In this document: positions 40,006-53,419 of the stretch, one piece after another
Numbering within the stretch: the stretch's first letter is position 1
Layout: each line of letters begins with the position of its first letter
NCBI GenBank assembly: GCA_013398615.1
Contig: VZSR01000479.1
Span: forward strand, 5,927,105-5,991,104
Direction: 5' to 3'
DNA length: 64,000 bases
Origin: Brachypodius melanocephalos
Lineage: Eukaryota; Chordata; Aves; Passeriformes; Pycnonotidae
The notes under the pieces: generated by a model
Told to the model about the DNA's origin: nothing
Seen by the model: the letters and a program-made list of their open reading frames with translations, nothing else
The model's database searches: none
Position numbers and translations under genes: made by a program

Positions 40006-43000
40006 CGTAGCAGGGTTTTTTAGATAATATCAAAGCTGCTCTTTGCTCTGCTAATGGTAGCCTGCATAAAGAGAGGAGCATATTTTAAATCCCAGAGTGT
40101 TTCTTATGGGGCATCTCACGCATTGGGCCTAGAGAAGACATCCTGCTCTGTCTCCCCTGTCTTGGTCGAAATGATGCCAGGGATGATGGGCCCCAGAACT
40201 TGTCTGTTGGGTGGAGGTTTGAACTGGAGAAAGGGTATCATTAGATACTGTTAGACTGTGCTGACCACACTGTAGCATTTCAATAAACATTCTCTTTAGT
40301 CTCTAGTTCTGGAATAATCTGCACATAAGCCAATAGAACAGGTTTACCACCTGACAAAGAATTGTGTAGAAGTGCTGTAGGGCACAAATACCTGGGAAGG
40401 AGAGATGATAGGTCTTTTTGCAAAATGTCTTATTCAATGCTGTTGTGCCATGGATCCAGATAATGATGGGTTCAGGGTATTTTTTTCCCTCTTTAGAAAA
40501 ATGAAATATATTTCTGTGGATTCTAACAATGAAATTTACATTACAATGCATGGCCTTTCTAACCTTCTGCCTGCAGTGTTCCAACTTTCCTTGTTCATAG
40601 TAATGATTAAAAATCTCCCGAGCATACAGTATTTTTGGATGTTAAAAGATTTTATAAGAGGAAAATCTTAGATTAAAATCTGAAGTTAAACAGCATATAA
40701 GGACAATTAAATACACAATTCTCACTTCCTTACACTTTCCTGTTTGGTGTGTTGCCTCAGGTTTCGTTGCTTGTGATCAAAAGATGAATACAAAGTTCAG
40801 ACAGACACAAATAGGTCATCCTCTCTTGCCTGGTGGTATCAGTATTGTGCAGCTGTAGTTGAGGTTTGCAAGATCTTTAACAAAAGTTCATTTCTCATTC
40901 AGAACACAGACAGATTTGTGTTGCTGAATCCTTTTCACATTCACTCACCACACAAAAAAGCATGTGCTAAATTGAGTTCAGCCCATAGCAACAGTTCTTC
41001 TGATAACCTTGGAATGCAGATTGCATGGACAGAGGACACTTTAAGTCTTTAGGAGGAATACTTATTAAACAAGCCTCTGCTTTTATAATAAAAGCCCAAT
41101 TTTAATAAAACACTCACAGGCATTCTCTTTCAAGTAACTACTGCATTTATAGAGCCAGGTGCTCCTCTTGCTTTTATCTCACCACTTCTAGCACAATCTC
41201 AATTTATGGTTTTAAATTTTTTTGCTTTCTGGCTTTTGTCCATCTCTCTTTATAATTGGTCTTTTATGTTTAACTCCATGCTTACCATCATGAAATCATG
41301 AAAATTCAGTTGCTACTGCTGTTCAGATGTTGCCATTTCAATTGTTTAATTACAGTGCTCAGACTTTCTACAGACTGTCTATCCTATTCTTTATCAATCT
41401 AACCCAGTTTTGATTCTGAGGAGAAGTAATAGTGGGGAAGGACAGAACTGAGGTGAGATTTCACATTTTTCCTTCTGTTTTCTGGCTCTGAATGGTAGGG
41501 TGCTGCTGGAGGCACACGGACATATTTTTACTTTTCCTTCCCTTTCCTCAGCACTTGCACCATACAGCAAAAATCAGACTATTGTTTTTCTGGTCAAGCT
41601 TTCTAACAAAATAGAGTTCAGCATTATGGATGTCTGCTGGAAGGATCCCGGAGTGGGCTTACATTCTTTCCTTTTGTTCTATACCATGTGCCCTGCTCAC
41701 CTTCTAAGTATTTTTCTTTGTCTAACAATGATGATGAAGCAGCTCCACAAAGGGAGATTAATGGGCATTAGGTGATACTTGTCTGTGTGTCCTCTCTGGA
41801 GCTCACCCACAGGGTTGGCCTGCAAAAGAATCCAAGAAAAAAGCAGATAAATGATCTTTCAACAGATTATCATCTACTCTTACTGGATAGAATAAAACAA
41901 TATAAATAAAATGCTGTATCACACAAAACTTCCAGATGATAAAAGGTGAAAAAAATCCCATTAAAGTTGAGTGTACATGGAATATTTTTAGAGACTTATC
42001 TGCCTCTAGTTTCATGATATCATAGCTGCATATCTTTATCATTAGCCTTAACAAAGGATATGTGCCATGTTCAATTACCAAAGCCACTGAAGATATTTGC
42101 TCTTATTCATTTTACTTCTACCCTTCTGAATTTTGTCCATCACTAAGTTTCATTGTGTTCTTCCCTTTGGAGGCACTTTCTTTTTAACAAAACACATTCC
42201 TATAAGCAATAAGATCTTCCTATCATCCTGCACCTTCATATGTTTTGATCCATTCTTTAGGAATGCTATGCACACCTTTGCTCAGAAATCAGTTATGTTG
42301 GCTCTTAGTGAAGTTAGCGTTTCTTATCTAAATTGCCCCCAAGTTCCTTCTGGGGTTTGGATGCTTGAAGTAGAGAACAAGATTTCCAGCAGGCATATAT
42401 CAACACATCACTATTGATTTTAGCTATGCCTGGCGTCCTCTTATACTGGCAGATGATCCAGCCTGGAATTATGTGCATTTCAAGGAAGGAGGCACATTGT
42501 TTTCTCCCTGGAAGCATCCAGCTGTGTTTCTTATACCATTTTCTCCAACAGCAACATTGCACAGGGCTAACGAGAGTCTCCTAAATCTCATCCTCTAACA
42601 GAAGAGGTGTTCTTGTGATACAGGAGAGCTTCCTCCAGAATTAACCTTCCCTGCTTCAAGAAACCATCATAAGCTGCCAAATCTGTGTTCACACAGTGGT
42701 GGATCTGAGTCTCTCAGATAAAGCAAAAGCCTTTGTGTTAACCAGTGTCTCTGGGATTTAGTTTGGCCCGTTCTCTTCAAACTGTGATGAAGACACGAGG
42801 ACTTGATGAAGAATTGCTTAATATTTCTTCCTTAATGGTAACAAAACACTGTGGATTTGGACATGACTGAATAAAAGGCTGCTTCTAAATCCCTGTTCTG
42901 ACAGAAGACAAGCATGCCAGTATATTCTATGAGATTTATGTGTTAATTAGGCACTCCTCATCAGCCAGCTTGAGACAGAAATTGTGTTCTCTGAAAAAGA

Positions 43001-46000
43001 GTCAAAATCTTTCTTAGTTGCTGTGGAAAATACCTGATTTGGTTGCTAAATCTGATGTTTACACATAGGAACAAACACTCAAAAGCATAAAAGTAGAGAA
43101 AAGTTAAAAACAACTAACTACCAAAAAATTGGTGTGGCTCTCCATCTGAAAAGACATAAAGGGGAAAAAATACCAAAAATCCAGTTAGGTTTGATGCTTT
43201 TACACTAGAGGATGGACATTTGATACAGCAACATAAGTGATAGAAAAATTCACCAGCCAAAATTGTTTTTACAGTTTGAGATGGTAGTTGCAAACAACTT
43301 ATAGTCCTGATTAAAATAAACAAAGCTAAAGAAACAAATGAAAATGAAACTCTTTTCTTCAAACATAGTTCATAGACAGAATGAATAAAAGAGAACTTTG
43401 TTCCTCTCCCATGAAAACAAAGAAGAGTTGAACTGTGAGTTTCTTAAGCCAGTTCTCAAAGCAGTTTGTGACTGAAAAGTGATGAAAAGAGAGAGTAAGA
43501 TGAGGGAGTACTTAGATTGGCACCTCCCTACGATGAACTGAAAGCTGTGTTCTGTTCTCTCTGGCCAATGCCTGACAAGAATTATGTGTACCCTATATAC
43601 TGGGATCAAATTCTGAGCCTAATTGTTATAGACTATAGACTGAATAATAAGTTAAATTCTGCAATCCAGTCTGATTATGTGCAAATTCAATGTGACACAG
43701 TCCTAATTTGAAATGTATAATTAAAGATCACAGCAGCATTTCCTAGTTTCAGAGACTGATTTTTTTTTCCACCCTAACTCAGCTACTTAGATACATTTTA
43801 AGGAAAATTTTATCTGGGAGAACAATCACATCATTTTAAACCTGTTTTTCATATTCACATTTGCAGAGCAATGTTGACCCAAAAGAGTATAAACAATGAC
43901 TTCAGAGAAGCTGTTTTCATGAGTAAGATTGCACCCTGTAAATATGAATTCTGGAATTAGACCTGACTGGCAATTTTTGTAAATGGACAGTCCCATCCAT
44001 AATGATATTCAGCACTTGCTTTGACCCAGGTTTATTAAATTTATCATACATAGCTGCATCACAGCAATTACTGCTGGGGCTGAAGATAGGAGATGGTGAA
44101 TGCTAAACTGTGCAGCAGAGCTGAATTTTGAAGGCAGGAACTGTGCTTAGGCAGATGTTGATTCGACAGAGCAGCTTTGCCATTCAATAGGTGAGTGTGT
44201 GAGGAGGGATGCACAGCTGGGTGGATGTGGCAGGTGCCTGATGAGCACTGCAAGAATGGGCAGATGTGTGCTGGGAATGAATGAATGCAGTGATGCTGTG
44301 GTGAGGAAAGTCACAGAATACTTTGAAGTGAAAAATCCTGTTCTTTATACGTGATAGTGAGAACTCAAAACCATGAAACCTGGGCTCCTGTTGCAGCAAA
44401 CAGACCATGCTTCCTGAGGCAGAACTTTCCATGAAAGAATTATTCACTTCCTACCTTGGCAAGCCTTGGACAGAGCTGAACACACCAAACCTGGTCAATA
44501 GAGGACCCTGATCAGACCCACTGGAGTTCTTAGCAAAACTGTTACCTCACATTACAGACTTATACCCAGTCCCACTGCCTTCCCATGGGATGAGACACAA
44601 GGAAAACATCACCTAACCAAAAACTGCAATGCAAGACAAATGTCTAAAGCAACAGGCAATTAATGCAGCTTTCTGAAAGCAAAACTAAGAAAATAAAAAA
44701 GACCCGTATGTTATCTCCTGAGAGTGGAAGAGAAGATAAATGCTATCTAGGGTTTACTAATCAAGAAAAGGGCATGAAAACAGGTCATCAGCATTTCTGC
44801 TGCTTATCTGAGCCCTAAGCAGTCAGGCTATCCAATCCAAGCAGTAAGGTTTCTCTGAAGATATCTCTGAAGGTCTTCACTGAATTTCTGAGCCTGAATT
44901 ACCTAAAATTTCAGCAGTGCAGCAGAATCTGGAAGAAGGAAGTCATTAATGGTCGGGCTGAGATACTGTATCATGCTCCTTTGATATTCAACCTTAGCAT
45001 AACATTTTCAAAATAAAAAGTCAAGTAATTCTCCCTCCTGCTAAGGAACAAAGTTGCTACAAAGATGGAAGATGGTTGTGTCTCCTGAGTGTCTTTTACT
45101 GCTCTGCTTCTCTTAAACACCCTGCCACAGTGGGAGGGGGAGAAGAAAAAAAACAACAGACAGAGAAAGAAAAAACAGAAGCAAGAGAAAATCCCTGAAG
45201 TTGCCTCTAAGTTTACCCACAAGGTCACATCTATGTTTAAGTGCTTTGCTGAAATAACTTCTGCTATTATGGCTCTGGCAAGGACTGTCTCATATTTTAT
45301 GTATGAATTCTGAAACCCCTGGTTGATGTTATAATATAAACACTAGTAATTATTTTAATATTAAGGCTGAAGATAGCAGTCAGCTACTGGATGCAGACTA
45401 TGAGGCTGCCCTTGTCCTGAAAAGTTTACAATCTAATTAGAAGTTGAAAGTGGTCTGAGGATCAACAGTCACACATCTGCATACATATATATTGTTCTTC
45501 TGTTCCCCAAAGAAATGCATAAAACCAAATCTAAACTTCATTTAAATCTGCATTTAAAGAAGATTAGATCTCATAAATAAAGCTGAGTCTGAGGGGAGAA
45601 AAACACACAAGTAGGATTTCCCAAGCTGCATGGAAAGTGGAGAATGAAGAAAAAATATACTTGAAAAGTTATTCTTTTATTAGGCAGGACCTGTTCACAC
45701 AAATCAGACACTAATCAATGAGAGGCATATAAGAACTTATGCTTTGTTATAAATTTCCATCTTTAGCAAAGATAGATTTAGTAAATTAACATCAAAGTCC
45801 CAAAAGACTCATATAGACAGATGCTAGGAAATCTTCTAGAACAATGATCTTAGTGTGCTTAAGACTTCATCCTGTATGATGAAGCCTGTGAAATAACAGA
45901 AGAGTTTTAGCTAAAAAGAGCAATGTATAAAATACATGTAGGAGTATTTAATGATGGCATAAGACAAAAATCTGTATGTTGTTTCAGTTTAATAAAAAAT

Positions 46001-47489
46001 ATTAAGAAATTCAAACAATGAATGCCATAAAAACAATGGAGAATGTGTGCCATGTAAAAGGTCAAAATGACATTCTGCCATCTTTAGGGTTTGCCAAAGC
46101 TATGCTTAGATGTTGCAGTCTTCAACTTTACTGCAGCCTTGAACGTGGAGGGGTCTATATTTAGAGCAAGGCCATTGTTTGAAAGTGTCAGAGCAGCTGT
46201 TTGCAGATGGGTGAGGCAGGCACAGTTTGTGTGAGGCATCACAATCAAAGCAAACCCACTCTGGAACTTCTATCTCAGCTGCAAGTCTCACGTGGCTTTG
46301 TGGCTCCTGCTCCCCCAAGAGTCCGTCATTCTCCCAGCACAGCACGGCCCACATGTCCTCTCTTCCACAGACCACATTAAAATAAAATACAGGATAAACC
46401 AGAATTTTTTTTCTGTGTGAGGCGATGGGCACTTTCTTTTATACCAAAACCAAAAGGAGCTAAATGCCAAAGATCTTTGCTCAGATTATAAGGGAGAACT
46501 ATATCACCACTGTCCATGGGAAGTCTTACATGTATGTATAATTAAATTTCAATGTATTGGATTGTAGATATAAAATATCACAAGACAACCATGACCCAGC
46601 CTTTGATCTCATTGCATTGACTTAATTCTGTGCCATTGTAAAGTTTGGCTCTGCCTCAGAGTTTGGGAGCAGACTCTCAGCATTTTGGGTACATATCTGG
46701 AAAACAACAAAGATCACACAAAAGTTTCTGCTATTTGGCTTAGTGGCCAATAAAGGATGCAAGAGGTGAAGAAGATGTGATCTCCTTTTGTGCAGGGAAC
46801 CCTGGAGGTATTTATTTATCTGTTTGTGGTTCACCAGGAAAATCCTTTCCTTTTAAAGTGTACTTTCACAGCAATTGCTGCCATACCCATCCTACATTAA
46901 TATTCAGGATCTGCACTCATAATCCATTGCTAAGCAACACTTAACAAAATTGATCTTGCATTAAGCAAGCTCTGGAGCTTGAATAATACATTATTTCCTC
47001 TTTCTACTTAAAATCAGAGAAAACCTTTGGTTGCTTTTTGAATGTCACAATATTAAAACTACATTTCAAATACAGATTTTAATTGCTGGGAAAGTCCATT
47101 TGGATTAAGGATTGGATGCAAATTCACCATTTGTACTCTTTAATGCTAAGACTAAATAAATTGCAAAAAAAATTGGTCAACTCTTGAAGAATATGGAAAA
47201 ACTCAAAAATGGAATGCAGTGTGATATAGAGCAGCCATATCCCATTTTGCATTTCGACATATCCAGGGCAATACCGTGTCAGTTTTTTGTGTGTATATCT
47301 TAAGCATCTCTGTCACTGTTTATTTATATTCTGTATTAAGATTACACAACTGTGTGCATTTATATGCTGAATAGAGGAGTTTGTGATTCCCATACATGAA
47401 TTTTATGTACATAGGAAATAACCTTGCCTCTCTGGAGCTGTCTGAATGGCTGCTGGGGATAGAATTCCATGCCTTGAAGTTGCTAGAAA

Positions 47490-47720
47490 CTACCTGGTTT
47501 GTCTACTAGCCCATTTCTCTGCCACTGCAGGATAGCTCCCCAGAGTATATTCACCAATGCCTTAATCATCCTCTTCTTAAGAGTCTCAAGCAAAGTCCCC
47601 TTTGGGAGTTCTCTGCACAGCCTATTAGTGCTAGACAGTGCTTATTTATATCCATCCTGCATTTATTAAGCCAGAGTCCTTCCTGTCTCTATCCTTCCAA
47701 GCCCCTGCTACACCAGTGCA
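47490..47720 (-). mobile_element. Probable old CR1-like LINE 3' remnant
   Basis: The + strand contains 'ctgccactgcaggatagct' and 'ccccagagtatattcacc'. These are followed by segments resembling aatgccttgtcc, gtctcaagcaa, tttgggag and cctattag. Their order and spacing match, from memory, the inverted 3' UTR of ancient amniote CR1/L3-type elements. It is much more diverged than the other CR1 pieces here, so it would predate them. Boundaries and family are uncertain without an alignment. Confidence 0.4.
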
Positions 47721-48665
47721 AGAGAGAGTGCAAGAAGTGATTATTGAAGGTGTAAGGGTTGGGATAAATATGTATGACTCCGCTTGCAGGGAATTATTAG
47801 CAATCTTAAAACTCTAAAAGTTGAGCCCTTAGAGAATATGAATTGATTTTATTTTCATTATCTCACTCTTCATTCAATAGGAACTACATCTAAAATATAA
47901 TCCCCGACAGGAACCAGACAAATGGTTAATTTACTGACATCTCTTATTATTTTTGCTTATGCTCTATTAGTCTTCATCAAAGTGTCCAGTGCCATGCTGT
48001 AACACCTGGGACTGATGCAAGGAACTTTAATAAAAGGCTCTTCCAAGAATCTGTACTTTGCATTTAGGAAGTGTATGAGTTGTTTAAATGAACAGCGAAT
48101 ATAAGTTATGTATCATTTGCCCAAGAGAATTTTTTGGTAAAATTAACCAAAACACTCCATGTTCTTATCCGGAAGTTAGGGGTTTTTTGTTATTTGTCTT
48201 CATCAGCGTAAAAATTTATGCTGTGACTTAAAGAGGGAGGGAGTTATATTTTTTCTGTGCAGTTGAGAACAATTCATTACTCAGTGCTTTCCCATAAGAT
48301 CTTAAATACCATTTTGCTTTTGCTGAATTGTACCCTGTATGCTTCCCTGTCACTGTGTATTTATTAGGTGTAAACCAGGATTTGTAGAGCCCTTGTACTT
48401 TGCAGGGAGCACAAGAGTTTGCATCTACCCCTAAGAAGGAAGAAGGAAGGTGTCACAGTAAGCCAGCAAGAGTCAGGTGGGGGTGTCCTTCTGTCCTGTC
48501 TGGGTTTCAGAGAGCTGCAGGATGCATCTGAGACTCAAACCATGGTGCTGGTTTTCCACCTTCTTGTGTAGCTCTGTGCCCCTAATGAGTGCAGCTTTAG
48601 ATTTTGAAAATCCAACAGGTTTTCCTTCTTCTGTTGAATAAAACATCAGCAAGTGATTAAACGAA

Positions 48666-48692
<27 letters not shown>
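48666..48692. repeat. Poly(T) tract, 27 T
   Basis: The longest uninterrupted homopolymer in the window. On the minus strand it is a poly(A) run. The sequence to its right, which would be a retroposon body on the minus strand, is not recognised. Confidence 0.85.
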
Positions 48693-48697
<5 letters not shown>

Positions 48698-51600
48698 GAA
48701 GTCTGGAAACAAGTCCAGTCTGTCTGGGCAGGCGATTTGTTCTTTTGACAGTTTCTCACAGCAACCCTTTGGACTATGAATGATGAGAAACACTGGGAAG
48801 GAATCTGAAGCCACATTTCAAATTAATGGCTTAATCTGAAGCCACATATGCCAAGCTACCAATACAACTTATTGAGCTTGATGGTCTTTACATATGTCGA
48901 AGAAAAAACTGAGACATAGGATTACCTATTTAATTGTAGTTTCTTGCAAGAATGCTGCTGAAGGCACAGAATAATATAACTGTTATATACTTGTTTCTAG
49001 ATGTTGTTAAATTCTGTTGGAGAGGACAGCAGAGGACAAGCAATTCTTTATGTGGCATCAGTGTGCTGGTGATTGTCTCCTAATGTGCTCTTTCATTCAG
49101 TGTGGTCTCTCTTGCTGGCCTAGGTGACAATATTTAATAACACATGCTTCATTTGAGGCAAGACTTCAGACATTTTCTTGGAGTTTTTAATGTCTAAAGT
49201 CACCTTTGTGTATATCTTCACACATTTTTCTATGAAGCCTTGGGGAGTCACTATCTTTGCCTCTTTAACAATTTAATAATCTCATTTTTAAAAGTATATG
49301 GGGAGGAACATGCAGAGCTGACTTGTGCTAATAGTATTAATTTTTTTTCTTCAGGGGGATCTCAGCTGTATATTTGGAATTTGCATTTTTTACTTCATCT
49401 GAGGTTAGATAGGTTGGTTTTATGAACTGGATTCAGAAAAAAATGTATATAATCAAGAGGTACACTTTCCTCTGGTGCACTTCTGTCCAATATTCTCAAG
49501 TGTGTGTATGCAACCAAGAGCCCTGCACTTGTAGATGAGGAAAAACAATCTCAAAAGATTATTTTTCAGATCCTCTGGAAATGGTAATGAATTTTCTATA
49601 TTCAATTTGAGCTGGCAAGTACCTAAGAAAAGTGTTCACTCTGATGGAGATAAAAAAATTACTTTTCTATTGGAAAATTGTTGTTAGGTTTCTGCATAGT
49701 GGTCTCCAGAGCAAGAGAACTGACCAGTCTCTCTTCCCTTTTTCTCCTTTTCCTACCCCAAGGCCTGAAGATGCCTCCGAGAATCAGATTTTCAGAATAC
49801 TCATGCCACACCTGGGACACATCAGGTCCACAATCCTCAAATTTCTTCGAGCTCCCCTGGCTTCCAGCAGACACAGAGGTCGATCCTACCTGCCTCTCTT
49901 CACCTTTCCCAGCTAATGCCACACCCAGTGCCTCTCTTCCCTCCCTTCCCAAATCCTTCATCACAAGCACTTGGGCTTCAAGAGATTTGATGGTTGTGTA
50001 AAACAGCATTTGGTTTTCCATAAGGGTCCAAGTTATTGGCAAAGAGAATTGTCAGCTTCCCTAGAGAGTTTAGGCTTCACACCTAAAATGTAGTGGCAGG
50101 CAGAAAGAAAATTGTTTCCCTGCCTTATCCGAGAGCATTTCAATCAAGCACACCTTCACATTATCCCCCAAAGGAAAAACTTTATGAGTGTGCAAACCAT
50201 TATGGCTCAGCTGTGGCTCATCTTTATTGTCCTCATCTATAGACATCAATACTTCTCTTTTATTTTCTTTAATGAAAAGAAGGTTTAGTGAGAGCCAGAC
50301 TATTTGGTACAATAAATCCCAGGTTCCAGTTGTTTCCACATTACTCAGCAGATTCAAATCTGATGATAACCATATGCAGCTGGGCTGATGCCAAGCCTGG
50401 CCTCTGAGCTGCAAGATGTTCTGGGACTCCTTGTCCATCAGGCAGCACTGGCTCCATGAGCTGCAGGAGAGCTGCTGCTTTTGTAAGGATTTTAATATGT
50501 GGTTATATGAACAAGGGAAAAGGGGGAATGGAAAAGTGAAGTAAACAAAGGGAGAAAGGGAAGAATGGAAGAAATTATCGTAAAAAACCATAAAGAGCTC
50601 AAAATGTGCAGGTGTTAAAGATCAAAGAAAAATGGGGAAATATGAGAAAGTTTAAGGAGGAGGAAAGAAAGTACAAGCACACTTGAGTCTTCTTTAACAT
50701 TTACATGAATGCTAATTTAATGTATGTAGTTCTGCCATTAATGATGCTCCATCTTCCATGCAAATTTAATTTCTGAAAGCTGACTCTTAATGTAAGTGGT
50801 GTTATTTATTATTGTTTTCTGCTGTGGTGCCTGGCAGATGTTCAAAACAGATCTTACTGTGGTAAATATTGAACAAACCCATTTTATATTCCACATGTCA
50901 ATCTCCAAATCTCTGTTTCTGTTCATATATTATAGAAAGGCTTGAGGCAACCCTGTAAAGCAGCTTGACAGTGGCAGATCATGGCATGATATTTTCCAGG
51001 TTGAAGAGAACTACAAAACTTCATACCAGTGTTTCATCCCAGCTAAGTAAAAAGTCTAAGGACAAATTTAATTCTAATGACCTTTTCCATCCGAAAATGA
51101 AGGTTGCATTGGCAGAGTTAACTCTGGCATTAAATGTTGAAACCTCTTCACTGCAATATTTATGTTAACCGATTTTTGTGATGTAATTCCTAGTAAAAGT
51201 TCCAGTAGTAATAAAAGCCACTATAAAATACAGTTGCCATTTTCTCTGCCAAGAGACTTTGTGAAATACTATAAAATTACTTTTGTCATGATCACCATAC
51301 CCACTAGAAAGATAAAAAATTGAAACCATTTGTCAAATATGCTGGGATTATCTTCCCATTAAATACTTAGTCTTTAAACTGATGAATGTTCTGATGTGAC
51401 CCAAAAAGACTGATTCATGTCAGTTAAGTTATTTTTTTATGTTAGTCTGCAGGTCCTGAGGACAACAATCACAAGGCCTACCTTACACCTAGTGTGCCTC
51501 TGGTTTTCTAAGCTCTTTCTGGAGCTGACAACATCCTTCACAAAACAATCCACAGTGGCTAGGACAGACTTCAGCTCCAATGCATCATTCAGAAAGACTT

Positions 51601-53381
51601 GTTTCTTTTTCCTTATGACAGAGGGAATTGAGAATCAGCCTCAGAAGACACAAGTTAAACATTCTGAATACCTGCCTGGATCTCATTTTTCAGTTTAAGT
51701 GTAATGTTGTATTTGATTATACATTTTATGTGAACATGATTCTTTTCAATTTTAAACATATTTTTCTCTTCTCACTTCTAGACAGATGTGGGCAAGACAG
51801 CTTCGCAACTTGAGAAAGACTTACCTAGAAAACCACCTGCTACTTTTTAATGTGATAAATAATTTTATTTATTAATTTTTTACTGTTCTTTTACTTGGAT
51901 TTTTTTGTTTCTTATACTGTCCACCATAAAATGTGTTCACCTTTTACTTTGTCCAGGACTTGCCATTATTTCAACTCACTTTAATCTGGGTTATTACAAC
52001 TAATACACACTTGCAAATAGATTGCAGAACATGATGATCTTTCCAGGTCATTGGATGTTTTCTCTTTCAGTGAAATCACTGATATGGGGGTTAAGTGCTT
52101 CAGAAGGTTGAGAACATGGGGGATTGCACCAACTGCAACATCACCAAAGTAACTGGAGACACTTTGCCTGCTAGAAATCCGTAACTCTCCTGCCATAGGA
52201 CATACTTGCAGCATCTCTGGTGGCAAGCATTTAGCAAATTCTTGCAAAATTCCAGGCACTGTTGCAATAAAATGTGGCTGTCACAGGGAGCAGAGGCCAG
52301 GAGCAGAGGCAGATAAAGAGGTCAAATCAGAACCTGTATTTGTAGTATTTTTGAAGAAGAATAATGGCCTGTTGTAAAACGAACAAATGTCTCAGGAACT
52401 TTGTGTTAGCCACCAATCACTTATTGCACAGGTTAAACTCGGGGTTTTTTCTGCACAATTGCCCAGCAGAGCTAACAAAGCTGAATCTGCAGTTCTGAGA
52501 CTCACAGGAGGAAATAAAACTCCTATCTATTAAAAGGATACAGCAGTATATGGAAGACACAAAGGGTTGTTAAATAAAGGTCTGTCCCTCTGCATGCACC
52601 TTTGTAGTGATATATTTTTACATCCGTTTAAATTACCAGAGCTGAATTTTGCTAATCCAGTCGGGAAGGACTCTGGTACAGGAAAGAAATACACTTTAAC
52701 CATTTGTCACTGTAAAGATTTTCTTTCTTTATTGAATTTTTTTTAAAAAAATTAAGTGAGTGAAATTGTGGCACACGAGAGAAGGGGGAAACCATGAATA
52801 AAAGTCCACAGAAGCTTTTAGGTGCCACTACAAAGGCTGCAGCCTCTCCCTCGAGAACTATGGAAGCAATCAAGGTGGTGAAAAAGTGAATCTTCCTGCC
52901 AAATATAAATGGAGGAAGTAAAAGTACTAAGGCTTCTGTGCTATTGTTATGGACTTTACCTTGCTGGGTACAGAGCTGCTGGCTATGGGCTCTGATGTGA
53001 GACCAGGTGAGGGGAGCTTCAGGGAAAGCAGGAGTGTCTGACTTGGTTTTCCAGTCATCCTTGGTTTGTTTCTGCTGCTAGCAAGGTCGGTGCTGAAGGC
53101 TCTGTTTGTTAACTGAGAGTTCCAAAGTGCCCAATTAAGACAACGAAGACCTTCCTCTGCATGGGAGGTTTAGTCTTAGTCAAGATCTGTCCCTTGATTC
53201 TTGTGTGTGTGAAATGTTTCTGCACCAGAGGGCTCTGCTTCCAGAGCAAACCTGGACAGGCCACAGCACAGAGAAGCTGGCAGGAGATGGTTATTAATAC
53301 AACTCCTGATCAAAAGATTTATACAGTTGAATTATCAAATAATATCCAAAATCAATACTGTGGCACTTTTTACAACTGTAT

Positions 53382-53419
53382 GAAAAAAAAAAGAGAAAAA
53401 ACAAAAAAAGAAAAGAAAG
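53382..53419. repeat. A-rich low-complexity tract
   Basis: A-runs interrupted by single G or C bases (aaaaaagagaaaaaacaaaa-type). No function is inferred. Confidence 0.8.

Larger units (their letters stand above)
37893..47489. other. Non-coding intergenic DNA
   Basis: No supported gene. It includes an imperfect ATCAT array at about 38.28-38.32 kb, a T-rich tract at about 39.96-40.0 kb and otherwise AT-rich single-copy-looking sequence. Confidence 0.45.

Noticed and set aside
48666..48815. Possible processed pseudogene with a poly(A) tail on the minus strand
   Set aside because: The DNA next to the 27-T run is not recognisable as any mRNA, and processed pseudogenes are rare in birds.
50070..50591. 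173-codon open frame on the minus strand
   Set aside because: Longest open frame outside the CpG island, but no domain, no composition typical of protein and no splice context. One frame of this size is expected by chance in 64 kb.
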